A stretch of DNA of 64,000 bases from Mycolicibacterium setense (GTDB lineage Bacteria; Actinomycetota; Actinomycetes; Mycobacteriales; Mycobacteriaceae). The notes beneath the pieces are model-generated. The model was not told the origin of the DNA, did no database searches, and saw nothing but the letters and a program-made list of their open reading frames with translations. Positions 21,102 to 39,013 of this stretch are shown here, piece after piece. The position numbers and the translations under genes were made by a program. Position 1 is the first letter of the stretch, and every line of letters starts with the position of its first letter. The stretch spans positions 928,738 to 992,737 of the forward strand of contig NZ_JTJW01000003.1 in the NCBI RefSeq assembly GCF_000805385.1, written 5' to 3'.

Positions 21102-22035
21102 GGAAGCGCAGCCGGAGGCCGGTCCGCCCAAGAATCTGGCGACCGGCCTGATCAAGGCTCTCAGGCCGCGGCAGTGGGTGAAGAACCTGCTGGTGCTGGC
21201 GGCACCGCTGGCCGCTCTCGGCGACGGCACCGAGTACAACTATGCCGACCTCGGCTACAAGGTGGCCATCGCCTTCGTGGTGTTCTGCCTGGCCGCGTCG
21301 TCGATCTATCTGGTCAACGACGCCCGCGACGTCGAGGCCGATCGCGCGCATCCCACGAAACGGTTCCGGCCCATCGCCGCCGGGGTGGTGCCGGAATGGA
21401 TGGCATACACCCTCGCCGTGGTGCTCGCGGCCGCCTCACTGATCATCTCGTGGTTGCTCACCCCGGCCCTGGCGGGGGTGATGGCGGTGTACATCGCCAT
21501 CCAGCTGGCGTACTGCTTCGGTCTCAAGCACCAGGCGGTGCTGGACATCTGCATCGTGTCCTCGGGATTCCTGCTCCGTGCGATCGCCGGTGGCGTGGCT
21601 GCCGATATCCGGCTGTCGCAATGGTTCCTGCTGGTGATGGCTTTCGGCTCGCTGTTCATGGCAGCCGGGAAGCGTTATGCGGAACTGCAATTGGCCGAGC
21701 GCACCGGAGCCAAGATCCGCAAATCCCTTGAGCGCTATACCAGTAGTTATCTGCGCTTCGTGTGGACGTTGTCGGCCACCGCGGTGGTGGTCTGCTACGG
21801 GCTGTGGGCCTTCGGCCGCGACAGTGCCAACGACCCGCTCGGCATCGACGGTCAGGATGCCTCCTGGTACGCGATCACGATGGTGCCCTGGACCGTGGCG
21901 ATCCTGCGCTATGCGGTTGACATCGACGGTGGCATCGCCGGTGAGCCTGAGGAGATTGCGCTGAAAGACCGAGTGCTGCAGATCCTGTTCCTGGCCTGGA
22001 TCGGAACCATCGGTGCAGCCATCTACTTCAGCTGA
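21094..22035 (+). CDS. ubiA: Decaprenyl-phosphate 5-phosphoribosyltransferase (UbiA family, DPPR synthase)
   Basis: Transfers phosphoribose from PRPP to decaprenyl phosphate, the first committed step of the arabinose donor DPA pathway; integral membrane, cytoplasmic active site. The 313-residue product starts MSEEAQPEAGPPKNL and has about eight to nine helices. The first Asp-rich motif is NDARDVEADRAHP, as in the DPPR synthase subgroup, with a second polar motif (YCFGLKHQAVLDICIV). The ATG at 21094 is chosen because the longer frame overlaps the phosphatase gene fully. GGAG lies about ten bases upstream. Confidence 0.93.
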   Translation: MSEEAQPEAGPPKNLATGLIKALRPRQWVKNLLVLAAPLAALGDGTEYNYADLGYKVAIAFVVFCLAASSIYLVNDARDVEADRAHPTKRFRPIAAGVVPEWMAYTLAVVLAAASLIISWLLTPALAGVMAVYIAIQLAYCFGLKHQAVLDICIVSSGFLLRAIAGGVAADIRLSQWFLLVMAFGSLFMAAGKRYAELQLAERTGAKIRKSLERYTSSYLRFVWTLSATAVVVCYGLWAFGRDSANDPLGIDGQDASWYAITMVPWTVAILRYAVDIDGGIAGEPEEIALKDRVLQILFLAWIGTIGAAIYFS

Positions 22036-24058
22036 CCGACTGACATTGCGCCGCCTGGCCGGCGGCGTGGGCGACCGGCTGGCGCGCTCGCCGGTGTTTC
22101 CGTACGACGTCACGGTGCGGATCAGTCTGTGGGTCAGCGTGGTGGTGGTGGCCGCCCTGTTCGGCTGGGGTGCCTGGCAGCGCCGCTGGATCGCCGACGA
22201 CGGCTTGATCGTGCTGCGCACAGTTCGAAACCTGTTGGCGGGCAACGGCCCGGTCTTCAACGCGGGTGAGCGCATCGAGGCCAACACCTCCACTGCGTGG
22301 ACGTACCTGATGGCGTTGGGCGCATGGCTCGGCGGTCCGGTCCGCATGGAGTACGTGGCACTGGCACTGGCGTTGACGCTGAGCGTGCTCGGCGTCGTGC
22401 TGGCGATGCTCGGTACCGGCCGGCTCTACGCCCCGAGCCTGCAGGGCCGCCGTGCCCTGCTGCTTCCCGCCGGTGCGCTGGTCTACATCGCCGTCCCACC
22501 GGCCCGCGACTTCGCCACGTCGGGGCTCGAAAACGGTTTGGTGCTGGCCTATTTGGGCTTGCTGTGGTGGATGATGGTGTGCTGGTCGCAGGCTCTGCGC
22601 GCGGCTCCCGCGGCGACCGGGCGCGCCGCGCCGAAGGCGGCGCCGGGTCCGGTCTCGGGTCGGGTTTTCGACGGGACGCTGGCCGCGGTGGCGGGGCTCA
22701 GTGTGCTGATCCGCCCCGAGCTGGCGTTGATCGGCGGCGGCGCTCTGGTGATGATGCTGATCGCCGCGCGAGGCTGGCGGCGCCGCGTGCTGATCTTGGT
22801 GGCCGGTGGGCTGCTGCCGGTTGCCTACCAGATCTTCCGGATGGGTTACTACGCACTGTTGGTGCCGGGCACCGCGGTCGCCAAGGACGCCTCCGGCGCC
22901 AAGTGGTCCCAGGGATTCACCTACCTCACCAATTTCAACCAGCCCTACCTGCTGTGGGTGCCGGTGATGCTGCTGGCCGCGCTCGGCGTGGTTCTGCTGA
23001 CCACACGCACCCGGCCGTGGTGGGTGCGTCATCAGGTGCCCCGCGGCTACGGCTGGTTGGCGCGCACTGTTCAAAGCCCAGCCGCCGTAGTGCTTTTCAT
23101 GTTCATCAGCGGCCTGCTGCAGGGCATCTACTGGATTCGCCAGGGTGGCGACTTCATGCACGGCCGCGTGTTGTTGACACCGCTGTTCTGCCTGCTGATC
23201 CCCGTCGCGGTGATTCCCGTCGTGCTGCCCGACGGCACCAAGTTCACCAGGGAGACGGGTTATCTGCTGGCCGCGGCCACCACCGTGCTGTGGGCGGCGG
23301 TGGCGGACTGGTCGATCTGGGCTGCCAACTCGCCCGGCCTGGGCGCCGACGCCACGCGCGTCACCTACACGGGCATCGTCGACGAGCGCCGGTTCTACTC
23401 GCAGGCCACCGGTCATGCGCATCCCCTGACCGCTGCCGACTACCTGGACTACCCGCGCATGCGGGCGGTGCTGACCGCGATCGACAACACCCCCGACGGG
23501 GCGCTGCTGTTGCCGTCCGGAAATTACGACCAGTGGGATGTCGTCCCCGCCTATCCGCCTCCGCCGGATCTGTCTCCGGCCGAGCGGCGGGCGCTGAAAA
23601 CACCGCACACCGTGTTCTTCACCAACATGGGCATGCTCGGTATGAACGTCGGGCTCGACGTGCGGGTCATCGACCAGATCGGCCTGACCAATCCGCTGGC
23701 GATGCACACCCAACGGTTGACCGACGGTCGTATCGGCCACGACAAGAACCTGTTCCCGGACTGGGCGGTGGCCGAGGGCCCGTTCCTCAAGACCCGGCCT
23801 TACATCCCGCTGTACCTGGACGAGGAGTGGATCGCCCAGGCCGAGGCGGCGCTGGCGTGCCCGGCCACCGAGTCGATGCTCAATTCGGTGCGCGGGGACA
23901 TGAGCCCGCGGCGGTTCCTGTCCAACCTGGCGCATGCGTACGAGTTCACGAAGTACCGGATCGACCGGGTGCCGCTCTATGACCTGAAGAGGTGCGGTCT
24001 GCCGGTGCCCGAGCCTAAGAAGCCGCCGTACACGGGCATGCCGGCCACCGGCCCGTAA
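22013..24058 (+). CDS. aftB: Terminal beta-(1-2) arabinofuranosyltransferase AftB
   Basis: Caps the arabinan chains with beta(1-2) arabinofuranose from DPA, on the periplasmic side. The 681-residue protein has a GT-C layout: about nine to ten N-terminal membrane helices with the acidic loop motif WIADDGLIVLRTVRNLLAGNGPVFN, NTSTAWTYL, then a C-terminal periplasmic domain from about residue 440. The GTG at 22013 overlaps ubiA by 23 bases. The start is uncertain since no strong ribosome binding site is seen and an internal start could be used; M. tuberculosis AftB is about 627 residues. Confidence 0.92.
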   Translation: MQPSTSADRLTLRRLAGGVGDRLARSPVFPYDVTVRISLWVSVVVVAALFGWGAWQRRWIADDGLIVLRTVRNLLAGNGPVFNAGERIEANTSTAWTYLMALGAWLGGPVRMEYVALALALTLSVLGVVLAMLGTGRLYAPSLQGRRALLLPAGALVYIAVPPARDFATSGLENGLVLAYLGLLWWMMVCWSQALRAAPAATGRAAPKAAPGPVSGRVFDGTLAAVAGLSVLIRPELALIGGGALVMMLIAARGWRRRVLILVAGGLLPVAYQIFRMGYYALLVPGTAVAKDASGAKWSQGFTYLTNFNQPYLLWVPVMLLAALGVVLLTTRTRPWWVRHQVPRGYGWLARTVQSPAAVVLFMFISGLLQGIYWIRQGGDFMHGRVLLTPLFCLLIPVAVIPVVLPDGTKFTRETGYLLAAATTVLWAAVADWSIWAANSPGLGADATRVTYTGIVDERRFYSQATGHAHPLTAADYLDYPRMRAVLTAIDNTPDGALLLPSGNYDQWDVVPAYPPPPDLSPAERRALKTPHTVFFTNMGMLGMNVGLDVRVIDQIGLTNPLAMHTQRLTDGRIGHDKNLFPDWAVAEGPFLKTRPYIPLYLDEEWIAQAEAALACPATESMLNSVRGDMSPRRFLSNLAHAYEFTKYRIDRVPLYDLKRCGLPVPEPKKPPYTGMPATGP

Positions 24059-25478
<1,420 letters not shown>

Positions 25479-25515
25479 GCGGACGACAGGTAGCGACCTG
25501 AACGCATGACCGGAA

Positions 25516-25547
25516 GACGGCGGCGATCCTCACGGATCGCCGCCGTC
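25516..25547 (+). terminator. Hairpin terminator after fbpA
   Basis: A perfect 14-bp stem: GACGGCGGCGATCC (25516-25529), loop TCAC, GGATCGCCGCCGTC (25534-25547), followed shortly by TTTT at 25553. It sits about 40 bp after the fbpA stop. Confidence 0.8.
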
Positions 25548-25670
25548 AGCCGTTTTCGGGCCCTTTCACGGTCGGGCGTTTGACGCCCCGGCTGTGGTTG
25601 CGATGTGGTTCACTACAACGCGGGTTACGTGTGCGGGGGCACTTCGAACGACCGGCAGCAGGAGAGGTTG

Positions 25671-26585
25671 ATGATGAGACGTGCGTTGAGTCTGATGCGG
25701 GCGATGCTGCCGGCCCTGTCGGCCGTGGTGCTCGGTGCGGGCCTGTGGACCGCGTCGGCGGTGACGGGCGCGCCGGCTCGGGCCGACGGCGTCGAGTACC
25801 TGATGGTTCCGTCGGCCGCGATGGGCCGCGACATCCCGGTGGCATTCCAGGGTGGCGGACCCCACGCGGTGTTCCTGCTCGACGCGTTCAACGCCGCCCC
25901 CGACGTCAGCAACTGGGTCAACGCCGGTCACGCGATGTCGACCCTGGCCGGCCGCGGCATCTCGGTGGCGGCCCCGGCCGGCGGAGCGTGGAGCCTCTAC
26001 ACCAACTGGGAGCAGGACGGCAGCAAGCAGTGGGAGACCTTCCTGTCCGCCGAACTGCCCGACTGGCTGGCCGCCAACAAGGGCCTGGCCCCGGCCGGGC
26101 ACGGGATCGTAGGGGCGTCGCAGGGCGGCACGGCCGCGTTGACGCTGGCCGCTTTCCACCCCGACCGGTTCCGTTTCGCCGGATCGCTTTCGGGTTTCCT
26201 GACCCCGTCGGCCACCACCCTCAACGGCGCGATCACCGCAGGCATGGCGCAGTTCGGCGGAGTGGACAGCTACGGCATGTGGGGTGCCCCACAGCTGGGC
26301 CGCTGGAAGTGGCATGACCCCGATGTGCACGTGCAGTTGCTGGCGGACGCCAACACGCGGCTCTGGGTGTACAGCCCGGGCACCCTCACATGCAGTGACC
26401 CGGCCGCGATGATCGGGGTCTGCGATCAGGCGCAGGGCAGCAACAGGTCGTTCTACCAGCACTACCGCACTGTCGGTGGCAGCAACGGGCACTTCGACAT
26501 GCCTGCCGGCGGTCAGCACGACTGGGGCAGCTGGGCCCCGCAGTTGGCCCAGATGTCCGGCGAACTGGTCGCGACCATCAAATAG
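25671..26585 (+). CDS. fbpD: MPT51/FbpD-like antigen 85 paralogue, with Ser and His of the triad present
   Basis: A 304-residue secreted alpha/beta-hydrolase related to antigen 85. ATG at 25671 (MMRR) has AGGAGAGG just upstream; a longer frame from 25605 is rejected. The signal peptide runs to ARADG. MPT51 of M. tuberculosis lacks the Ag85 catalytic residues. Here the nucleophile elbow reads GASQGG with Ser150, and His283 is present in GGQHDWGSW. The Glu position of FbpA (PGELGG) is replaced by a stretch reading PGTLTCSDP, so the acid is not obvious. WKWHDP and YGMWGAPQLGRW mark it as MPT51-like. May have partial esterase activity or be a binding protein. Confidence 0.88.
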   Translation: MMRRALSLMRAMLPALSAVVLGAGLWTASAVTGAPARADGVEYLMVPSAAMGRDIPVAFQGGGPHAVFLLDAFNAAPDVSNWVNAGHAMSTLAGRGISVAAPAGGAWSLYTNWEQDGSKQWETFLSAELPDWLAANKGLAPAGHGIVGASQGGTAALTLAAFHPDRFRFAGSLSGFLTPSATTLNGAITAGMAQFGGVDSYGMWGAPQLGRWKWHDPDVHVQLLADANTRLWVYSPGTLTCSDPAAMIGVCDQAQGSNRSFYQHYRTVGGSNGHFDMPAGGQHDWGSWAPQLAQMSGELVATIK

Positions 26586-26647
26586 ACACCGGGCGGCCCG
26601 CCGTCGCGACCAGAATCAGCTGCGCCGGGACACTTTTCACCAGCCGG

Positions 26648-26653
26648 TACGGT
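26648..26653 (+). promoter_or_regulatory. -10 box of a leaderless promoter for the DUF732 lipoprotein
   Basis: TACGGT lies 6 nt before the GTG at 26660, with no ribosome binding site. Confidence 0.45.
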
Positions 26654-26659
26654 GGAAGC

Positions 26660-27112
26660 GTGCAGCACACGGTACGGTCGGCCACCCTGGTGGTAGCCAT
26701 GTCCGCTGCATCGTTGCTGTCGGCATGCGATGCGGGCGGTGACATCATGGCGCCGCTGGCCCAGCCCACGTCTCAGGTCAACGGTGCGCGGCCGCAGGCG
26801 GCGTCTGCGCAGCAGCCCCAGCAGGGCCGCAGCGGTGAATTGGCGATCACGTCGCAGCAGCACACCTATCTCGACGAGCTCAAGGCCGCCGGGATCACCC
26901 CGTCCAGCGAGCTGCTGGCCCTGTCGATCGGGTCCTATGTGTGCCAGGGCCGCGCCGCCAGGCAGAATGACCAGGCTGTCCGCGAGTTCGTCCTGCCGCT
27001 GGTGCGCAGCGATGTCCGCGCTGCCCACTCCGGTCAGGAGAGCCCGACACCCGCCGAGATCGACACCGCCGCCACTGACTACATCCGCACCGCCACCGAA
27101 CATCTCTGCTAG
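26660..27112 (+). CDS. DUF732-type putative lipoprotein
   Basis: A 150-residue exported protein. The N-terminus has a short signal and a lipobox-like LLSAC with the acylation Cys at about residue 23, then a Gln/Ala-rich linker and a C-terminal helical domain (YLDELKAAGITPSSELLALSIGSYVCQG ... DYIRTATEHLC) of the DUF732 type, with two Cys likely forming a disulfide. These domains are common in mycobacterial secreted proteins with unknown role. It lies 40 bp before the Rv3802c-like gene and could share a transcript. Its presence between the Ag85 and mycolate genes suggests an envelope function. Confidence 0.75.
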   Translation: MQHTVRSATLVVAMSAASLLSACDAGGDIMAPLAQPTSQVNGARPQAASAQQPQQGRSGELAITSQQHTYLDELKAAGITPSSELLALSIGSYVCQGRAARQNDQAVREFVLPLVRSDVRAAHSGQESPTPAEIDTAATDYIRTATEHLC

Positions 27113-27152
27113 CCGCAGATAGCCGCCCGCACGCGAGGAGCCCGAGTAACCC

Positions 27153-28166
27153 ATGGCCAAAAACGCCAGCCGCAGGAAGCGTCACCGCATCCTGGCCCTG
27201 ATCGCCGCTGCGGCGATGGCTCTCGTCGTGGTGCTCGTGGTGACCATCGTGGTGATCGTGATGCGTCGTCCGGAGACCCCTTCGGCACCGCCGACGGCCC
27301 AACCCCCGGCCGGGGTCCCGGGCCAGCCGACACCGCGTAAGCCGCGCCCGGAGTTCCAGTCCGCCGACTGTCCTGACGTGATGCTGCTCTCGATCCCCGG
27401 CACCTGGGAGTCCTCGCCGCTGGACGATCCGTTCAACCCCACGCAATTCCCGCTGTCGCTGATGACCAACATCAGCCGGCCGATGGCCGAGCAGTTCGGG
27501 AAGGACCGCCTCGAGGTCTACACCGTCCCGTACACCGCGCAGTTCCACAACCCGTTCTCCGCAGACAACCAGATGTCGTACAACGACAGCCGCGCGGAGG
27601 GCAAGCGGGCGGCGGTCAAGGCGATGACGGAGATGAACGACCGCTGCCCGCTGACCAGCTATGTGATCGCCGGGTTCTCGCAGGGCGCGGTGATCGGCGG
27701 CGACCTGGCCAGCGACATCGGCAACGGTCGCGGCCCGGTCGACGAGGACCTGGTGCTGGGTGTGACGTTGATCGCCGACGGCCGCCGCGAGTTCGGTGTC
27801 GGCCAGGATGTCGGCCCCAACCCGCCGGGCCAGGGCGCCGAGATCACGCTGCACGAGGTTCCGGTGCTGTCCGAGATGGGCCTGACCATGACGGGCCCGC
27901 GGCAGGGCGGCTTCGGGGCACTCAACAACCGGACCAACCAGATCTGCGGTAAGGGCGATCTGATCTGCTCGGCGCCCGAGGAGGCGTTCTCGATCTTCAA
28001 TCTGCCCAAGACCCTGGAGACCCTGTCCGGCAGCGCCGCCGGGCCGGTGCACGCGCTGTACAACACCCCGCAGTTCTGGGTGGAGAACGGGCAGACCGCC
28101 ACCCAGTGGACCCTGAGCTGGGCCAAAGACCTGGTGGACAACGCACCTCATCCCAAGCACGGGTGA
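27153..28166 (+). CDS. Cutinase-like envelope lipase/thioesterase (Rv3802c-like)
   Basis: A 337-residue membrane-anchored serine hydrolase. A basic N-terminus and one hydrophobic helix (about residues 13-37) are followed by a Pro-rich linker. The cutinase-fold domain has the nucleophile elbow AGFSQGA with Ser176; the Asp lies in the [10 protein letters not shown] segment and the His in GPVHALY. The M. tuberculosis homologue has phospholipase A and thioesterase activity, is essential and lies next to fadD32. The ATG at 27153 is preceded by GAGGAG at a wide 14-nt spacing. Confidence 0.9.
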   Translation: MAKNASRRKRHRILALIAAAAMALVVVLVVTIVVIVMRRPETPSAPPTAQPPAGVPGQPTPRKPRPEFQSADCPDVMLLSIPGTWESSPLDDPFNPTQFPLSLMTNISRPMAEQFGKDRLEVYTVPYTAQFHNPFSADNQMSYNDSRAEGKRAAVKAMTEMNDRCPLTSYVIAGFSQGAVIGGDLASDIGNGRGPVDEDLVLGVTLIADGRREFGVGQDVGPNPPGQGAEITLHEVPVLSEMGLTMTGPRQGGFGALNNRTNQICGKGDLICSAPEEAFSIFNLPKTLETLSGSAAGPVHALYNTPQFWVENGQTATQWTLSWAKDLVDNAPHPKHG

Positions 28167-28219
28167 CCGGAGCGCCGCGACAGGACCGCAACAGGATCGT
28201 TGTGCGCGCCGGATTTGGT

Positions 28220-28236
28220 GGGACCGTCACGGTCCC
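28220..28236 (+). terminator. Hairpin between the lipase and fadD32
   Basis: GGGACCGT (28220-28227), C, ACGGTCCC (28229-28236): a perfect 8-bp stem followed by an AT-rich stretch (TTAACATTAAGAG). It could be a weak terminator of the lipase transcript; no U-tract beyond TT. Confidence 0.4.
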
Positions 28237-28430
28237 TTAACATTAAGAGAAAAATAAGAGCTACGCGCGTGAGTAGCGGGTTGGATAGAGCTGCCAGCTG
28301 ATCCGTGGGCGTGGACTGGTCTGCCCGGTACGATCGTCCGGGTTTGGGTACGTACGGCCGCCGAATGGCTGCGACGCACCGCCAGTGACGTGCGACAACG
28401 CGAGCAGTACGGCTCTGACAGGAGAGTTAA

Positions 28431-30323
28431 ATGCCGTTTATCAATCCGTTCATCAAGGACGGTCAGATCAAGTTCCCGGACGGCGCCAGCATCGTCGAGC
28501 ACGTCGAGCGTTGGGCCAGGGTTCGCAGCGACAAGCTGGCATACCGCTTCCTCGACTTCTCCACCGAACGGGACGGCGTCGCCCGCGACCTGACCTGGTC
28601 GCAGTTCAGCGCGCGCAACAAGGCGGTGGCCGCCCGGCTTCAGCAGGTCACCCAGCCCGGTGACCGCGTCGCCATCCTGTGCCCGCAGAACCTCGATTAC
28701 CTCGTCGCCTTCTTCGGCACGCTCTACGCCGGTCGCATCGCGGTGCCGCTGTTCGATCCGTCCGAGCCGGGGCACGTCGGCCGCCTGCACGCGGTGCTGG
28801 ACAACTGCCACCCGTCGGCGATCCTCACCACCACCGAGGCCGCCGAGGGCGTTCGCAAATTCTTCCGCAGCCGTCCGGCCAACCAGCGCCCCCGCGTCAT
28901 CGCCGTCGACGCGGTGCCCGACGACGTCGCCGCCACCTGGGTTCACCCGGAGGGGCCTGACGAGACCACCATCGCGTACCTGCAGTACACCTCCGGCTCG
29001 ACCCGGATACCGACCGGTGTGCAGATCACGCACCTGAACATGGCCACCAACATCGTGCAGATCGTCGAGGCCCTCGAGGGTGAAGAGGGCGACCGTGGTC
29101 TGTCCTGGCTGCCGTTCTTCCATGACATGGGTCTGGTCACCGCACTGATCGCCCCGATGATCGGTCACTTCTTCACCTTCATGACCCCGGCCGCCTTCGT
29201 GCGTCGTCCCGAGCGCTGGATCCGTGAGATGGCCCGCAAGGAAGGGGACACCGGCGGCGTCATCTCGGTGGCCCCGAACTTCGCGTTCGACCACGCCGCG
29301 GCCCGCGGTGTCCCCAAAGAAGGAGAGTCGGCGATCGATCTCTCCAACGTGAAGGCCGTGCTCAACGGCAGCGAGCCGATCTCTGCGGCCACCGTGCGCC
29401 GGTTCAACGAGGCGTTCAGCCCGTTCGGCTTCCCGGCCAAGGCGATCAAACCGTCCTACGGACTGGCAGAGGCGACGTTGATGGTGTCGACCACACCGGC
29501 CGCCGAAGAGCCCAAGATCATCTACGTCGACCGTGACGAGCTGAACACCGGCCGGATCGTCGAGGTGGGGGGCGACTCGCCCAAGGCGGTCGCCCAGGCC
29601 TCGGCCGGCAGGGTCGGCGTCTCGGAGTGGGCCGTCATCGTCGACGCCGAGAGCGCGACCGAGCTGCCCGACGGACAGGTCGGCGAGATCTGGATGAGTG
29701 GCCAGAACATGGGCACCGGGTACTGGGGTAAGCCCGAAGAGACGATCGAGGTTTTCCAGAACACCCTCAAGTCGCGGACCAGCCCGTCGCACGCCGAGGG
29801 CGCTGCCGACGACGCCACCTGGGTTCGCACGGGCGACTACGGCGCCTTCTACGACGGCGACCTCTACATCACCGGCCGCGTCAAGGACCTCGTGATCATC
29901 GACGGCCGCAACCATTACCCGCAGGATCTGGAGTACTCGGCGCAGGAGGCCAGCAAGGCACTGCGCACCGGCTACGTCGCGGCCTTCTCGGTGCCGGCCA
30001 ACCAGCTGCCCGACGAGGTGTTCCAGAACGCCCACGCGGGCCTGCATCGCGATGAGGACGACACGTCCGAGCAGTTGGTCATCGTCGCCGAGCGTGCCCC
30101 CGGTGCGCACAAGCTCGAGGTCGGCCCGATCACCGATGACATCCGGGCCGCGATCGCCGTGCGCCACGGCGTCACCGTGCGCGACGTGCTGCTGACCGCT
30201 GCGGGCGCCATCCCGCGTACCTCCAGCGGCAAGATCGGCCGCAGGGCCTGCCGCTCGGCGTACCTGGACGGCACGTTGCGCAGCGGAAAGATCGCCAACG
30301 CGTTCCCCGACGAGACCGACTGA
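28431..30323 (+). CDS. fadD32: Long-chain fatty acyl-AMP ligase FadD32
   Basis: Activates the meromycolic acid as acyl-AMP and loads it onto the N-terminal ACP of Pks13; cytoplasmic. The 630-residue ligase has the ATP/AMP-binding signature [16 protein letters not shown], the adenylate-forming loop [15 protein letters not shown], and the hinge/C-terminal [23 protein letters not shown]. The ATG at 28431 is preceded by GGAGAG six bases upstream. It is the first gene of fadD32-pks13-accD4, the mycolic acid condensation unit. DPA synthesis and mycolate attachment genes lie on either side. Confidence 0.96.
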   Translation: MPFINPFIKDGQIKFPDGASIVEHVERWARVRSDKLAYRFLDFSTERDGVARDLTWSQFSARNKAVAARLQQVTQPGDRVAILCPQNLDYLVAFFGTLYAGRIAVPLFDPSEPGHVGRLHAVLDNCHPSAILTTTEAAEGVRKFFRSRPANQRPRVIAVDAVPDDVAATWVHPEGPDETTIAYLQYTSGSTRIPTGVQITHLNMATNIVQIVEALEGEEGDRGLSWLPFFHDMGLVTALIAPMIGHFFTFMTPAAFVRRPERWIREMARKEGDTGGVISVAPNFAFDHAAARGVPKEGESAIDLSNVKAVLNGSEPISAATVRRFNEAFSPFGFPAKAIKPSYGLAEATLMVSTTPAAEEPKIIYVDRDELNTGRIVEVGGDSPKAVAQASAGRVGVSEWAVIVDAESATELPDGQVGEIWMSGQNMGTGYWGKPEETIEVFQNTLKSRTSPSHAEGAADDATWVRTGDYGAFYDGDLYITGRVKDLVIIDGRNHYPQDLEYSAQEASKALRTGYVAAFSVPANQLPDEVFQNAHAGLHRDEDDTSEQLVIVAERAPGAHKLEVGPITDDIRAAIAVRHGVTVRDVLLTAAGAIPRTSSGKIGRRACRSAYLDGTLRSGKIANAFPDETD

Positions 30324-30410
30324 GCTGATTTTCAAGACACGACGCCGACCGGCGCCCGGTCTATGACGAAGGTGACTTGAACACCCGCACGCGAGGAGAA
30401 CCAACCGGCC

Positions 30411-37399
<6,989 letters not shown>

Positions 37400-37516
37400 C
37401 CTCCGCCTGCGGTTTGCCACGAGCCGAAAACGCACAGTCTTACTCACAAGCGTGTAATTCGAAATCGGGCCCACTGAGCTGCTGCGATGGCGGACCCTCG
37501 CAAAACCATCCACAAG

Positions 37517-37525
37517 TTGTCCACA
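37517..37525 (+). other. Single DnaA-box-like 9-mer
   Basis: TTGTCCACA matches the actinobacterial DnaA box. It follows CCACAAG, and an inverted CACAGG/CCTGTG pair lies right after. A single match in 64 kb by itself does not indicate an origin. Confidence 0.25.
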
Positions 37526-37584
37526 GGCAACCTGTGTTGGCTGGATGCTCGCCTGGCTAGTGTGGGGGCGAAAGGGGGCCGCCG

Positions 37585-38997
37585 ATGAGCACCGCAGTCG
37601 TGGTGGGCAGTGGGCCCAACGGTCTGGCGGCCGCCATCGTGTTGGCCAAGGCCGGCCACCAGGTCACCGTGCTGGAGGCTGCGGACGCAATCGGCGGCGG
37701 GGTGCGCTCGGGCCGTGTCGATGGTGTTCTCGTCGACCACTGCTCGGCGATCCATCCCATGGCCGTGGCATCCGGCTTTCTCGCCGGCCTGGATCTCGAA
37801 CGGCACGGATTGCGCTGGCGCCTGCCCGAAATCGACTGTGCCCATCCGCTCGACGACGGCGACGCGGGCCTGTTGTATCGCAGTGTCGAGCAGACCGCCG
37901 ACGGACTCGGCGCCGACGGTGCCCGCTGGCGACTCCTGTTCGGTGGTCCGGCCGCTGATTTCGACACGCTGGCCGACGACATCATGGGACCGCTGCTGCG
38001 CATCCCGGCACATCCGTTGACGCTGGCCAGGTTCGGCGTGCCCACCGTGCTGCCCGCCTCGGTGCTCGCGCGGGTCTTCCGCACGCCGGCCGCCCGGGCG
38101 TTGTTCGGAGGCGTTGCGGCCCACACCTTCCGGCCGCTGCACTACCCGATGACCTCGGCGATCGGGTTGGGCATTCTCACGGCCGGGCACCGGTACGGCT
38201 GGCCCGTCGCCGAAGGCGGTTCGCAAGCGATCACCGACGCGTTGGCCGCGGCCATGGCCGAGCTCGGTGTCAAGGTTCAGACCGGGACGCGGATCACCAC
38301 GGCTGCCCAGTTGCCGGCCGCCGACATCACCATGTTCGACCTCGCTCCCACGGCCGTCGCCGACATCCTGGGCGACCGGCTGCCCCGGCGGACCGCCCGC
38401 GGCTTCCGCCGATTCCGTTACGGTCCGGGCGCTTTCAAGGTCGATTTCGCGATTCGTGGACCGGTGCCCTGGACCAATCCCGAGGTGGGGCGGGCAGGGA
38501 CGGTGCACCTGGGCGGCGATTTCGACGAGGTCGCGGCCACCGAGCGCGAGATCCATGCCGGACGCATGCCGCGCCGGCCTTTCGTTCTGGTGGGCCAGCA
38601 GTACCTGGCCGATCCGGGCCGCTCGGCCGGCGAGATCAATCCCGTCTACGCGTATGCCCATGTGCCGCACGGATATACCGGTGATGCCACCGAGGCGATC
38701 ATCGCGCAGTTCGAGCGGTTCGCCCCCGGCTTCGCCGACCGGATCGTCGGAACCGCCGTGCGTTCTGCCACCGAGATGTCGGTATACAACCCGAACTACG
38801 TCGGCGGAGACATCTGCACCGGGGCCAAGGACATCCGTCAGCTGGCATTCGGACCCCGGATCACGCTGGCGCCCTACGACGTCGGGATCCCCGGCATGTA
38901 CATCTGCTCGGCGGCCACCCCGCCGGGGCCGGGTGCGCACGGCATGTGCGGAGCCAATGCCGCGGCCCGCGCGCTGGACCGGCTGCGGCGCCGCTGA
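37585..38997 (+). CDS. NAD(P)/FAD-dependent oxidoreductase, phytoene-desaturase-like
   Basis: A 470-residue flavoprotein. The N-terminal FAD motif TAVVVGSGPNGLAAAIVLAKAGHQVTVLEAADAIGGGVRS is a textbook dinucleotide-binding fold of the phytoene dehydrogenase/CrtI family, and the C-terminal GMYICSAATPPGPGAHGMCGANAAARAL is the second FAD-contacting block. M. tuberculosis has a related Rv3829c next to a TetR gene. Substrate unknown; desaturation of a carotenoid, quinone or lipid are all possible. Located between accD4 and a TetR/SRPBCC pair. ATG at 37585; a GGGGGC-rich purine stretch precedes it. Confidence 0.85.
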   Translation: MSTAVVVGSGPNGLAAAIVLAKAGHQVTVLEAADAIGGGVRSGRVDGVLVDHCSAIHPMAVASGFLAGLDLERHGLRWRLPEIDCAHPLDDGDAGLLYRSVEQTADGLGADGARWRLLFGGPAADFDTLADDIMGPLLRIPAHPLTLARFGVPTVLPASVLARVFRTPAARALFGGVAAHTFRPLHYPMTSAIGLGILTAGHRYGWPVAEGGSQAITDALAAAMAELGVKVQTGTRITTAAQLPAADITMFDLAPTAVADILGDRLPRRTARGFRRFRYGPGAFKVDFAIRGPVPWTNPEVGRAGTVHLGGDFDEVAATEREIHAGRMPRRPFVLVGQQYLADPGRSAGEINPVYAYAHVPHGYTGDATEAIIAQFERFAPGFADRIVGTAVRSATEMSVYNPNYVGGDICTGAKDIRQLAFGPRITLAPYDVGIPGMYICSAATPPGPGAHGMCGANAAARALDRLRRR

Positions 38998-39013
38998 ATT
39001 CCGCGAACGGGTT

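Noticed and set aside
22028..23935. 635-residue minus-strand frame opposite aftB
   Set aside because: Shadow of aftB; His/Gln/Arg-rich with no motif.
25605..25670. Longer start for the MPT51-like gene
   Set aside because: Would add a non-signal-like segment; the AGGAGAGG just before 25671 fixes the start.
37517..37536. Possible replication origin
   Set aside because: Only one DnaA-type box, no AT-rich unwinding region, no dnaA or dnaN nearby.
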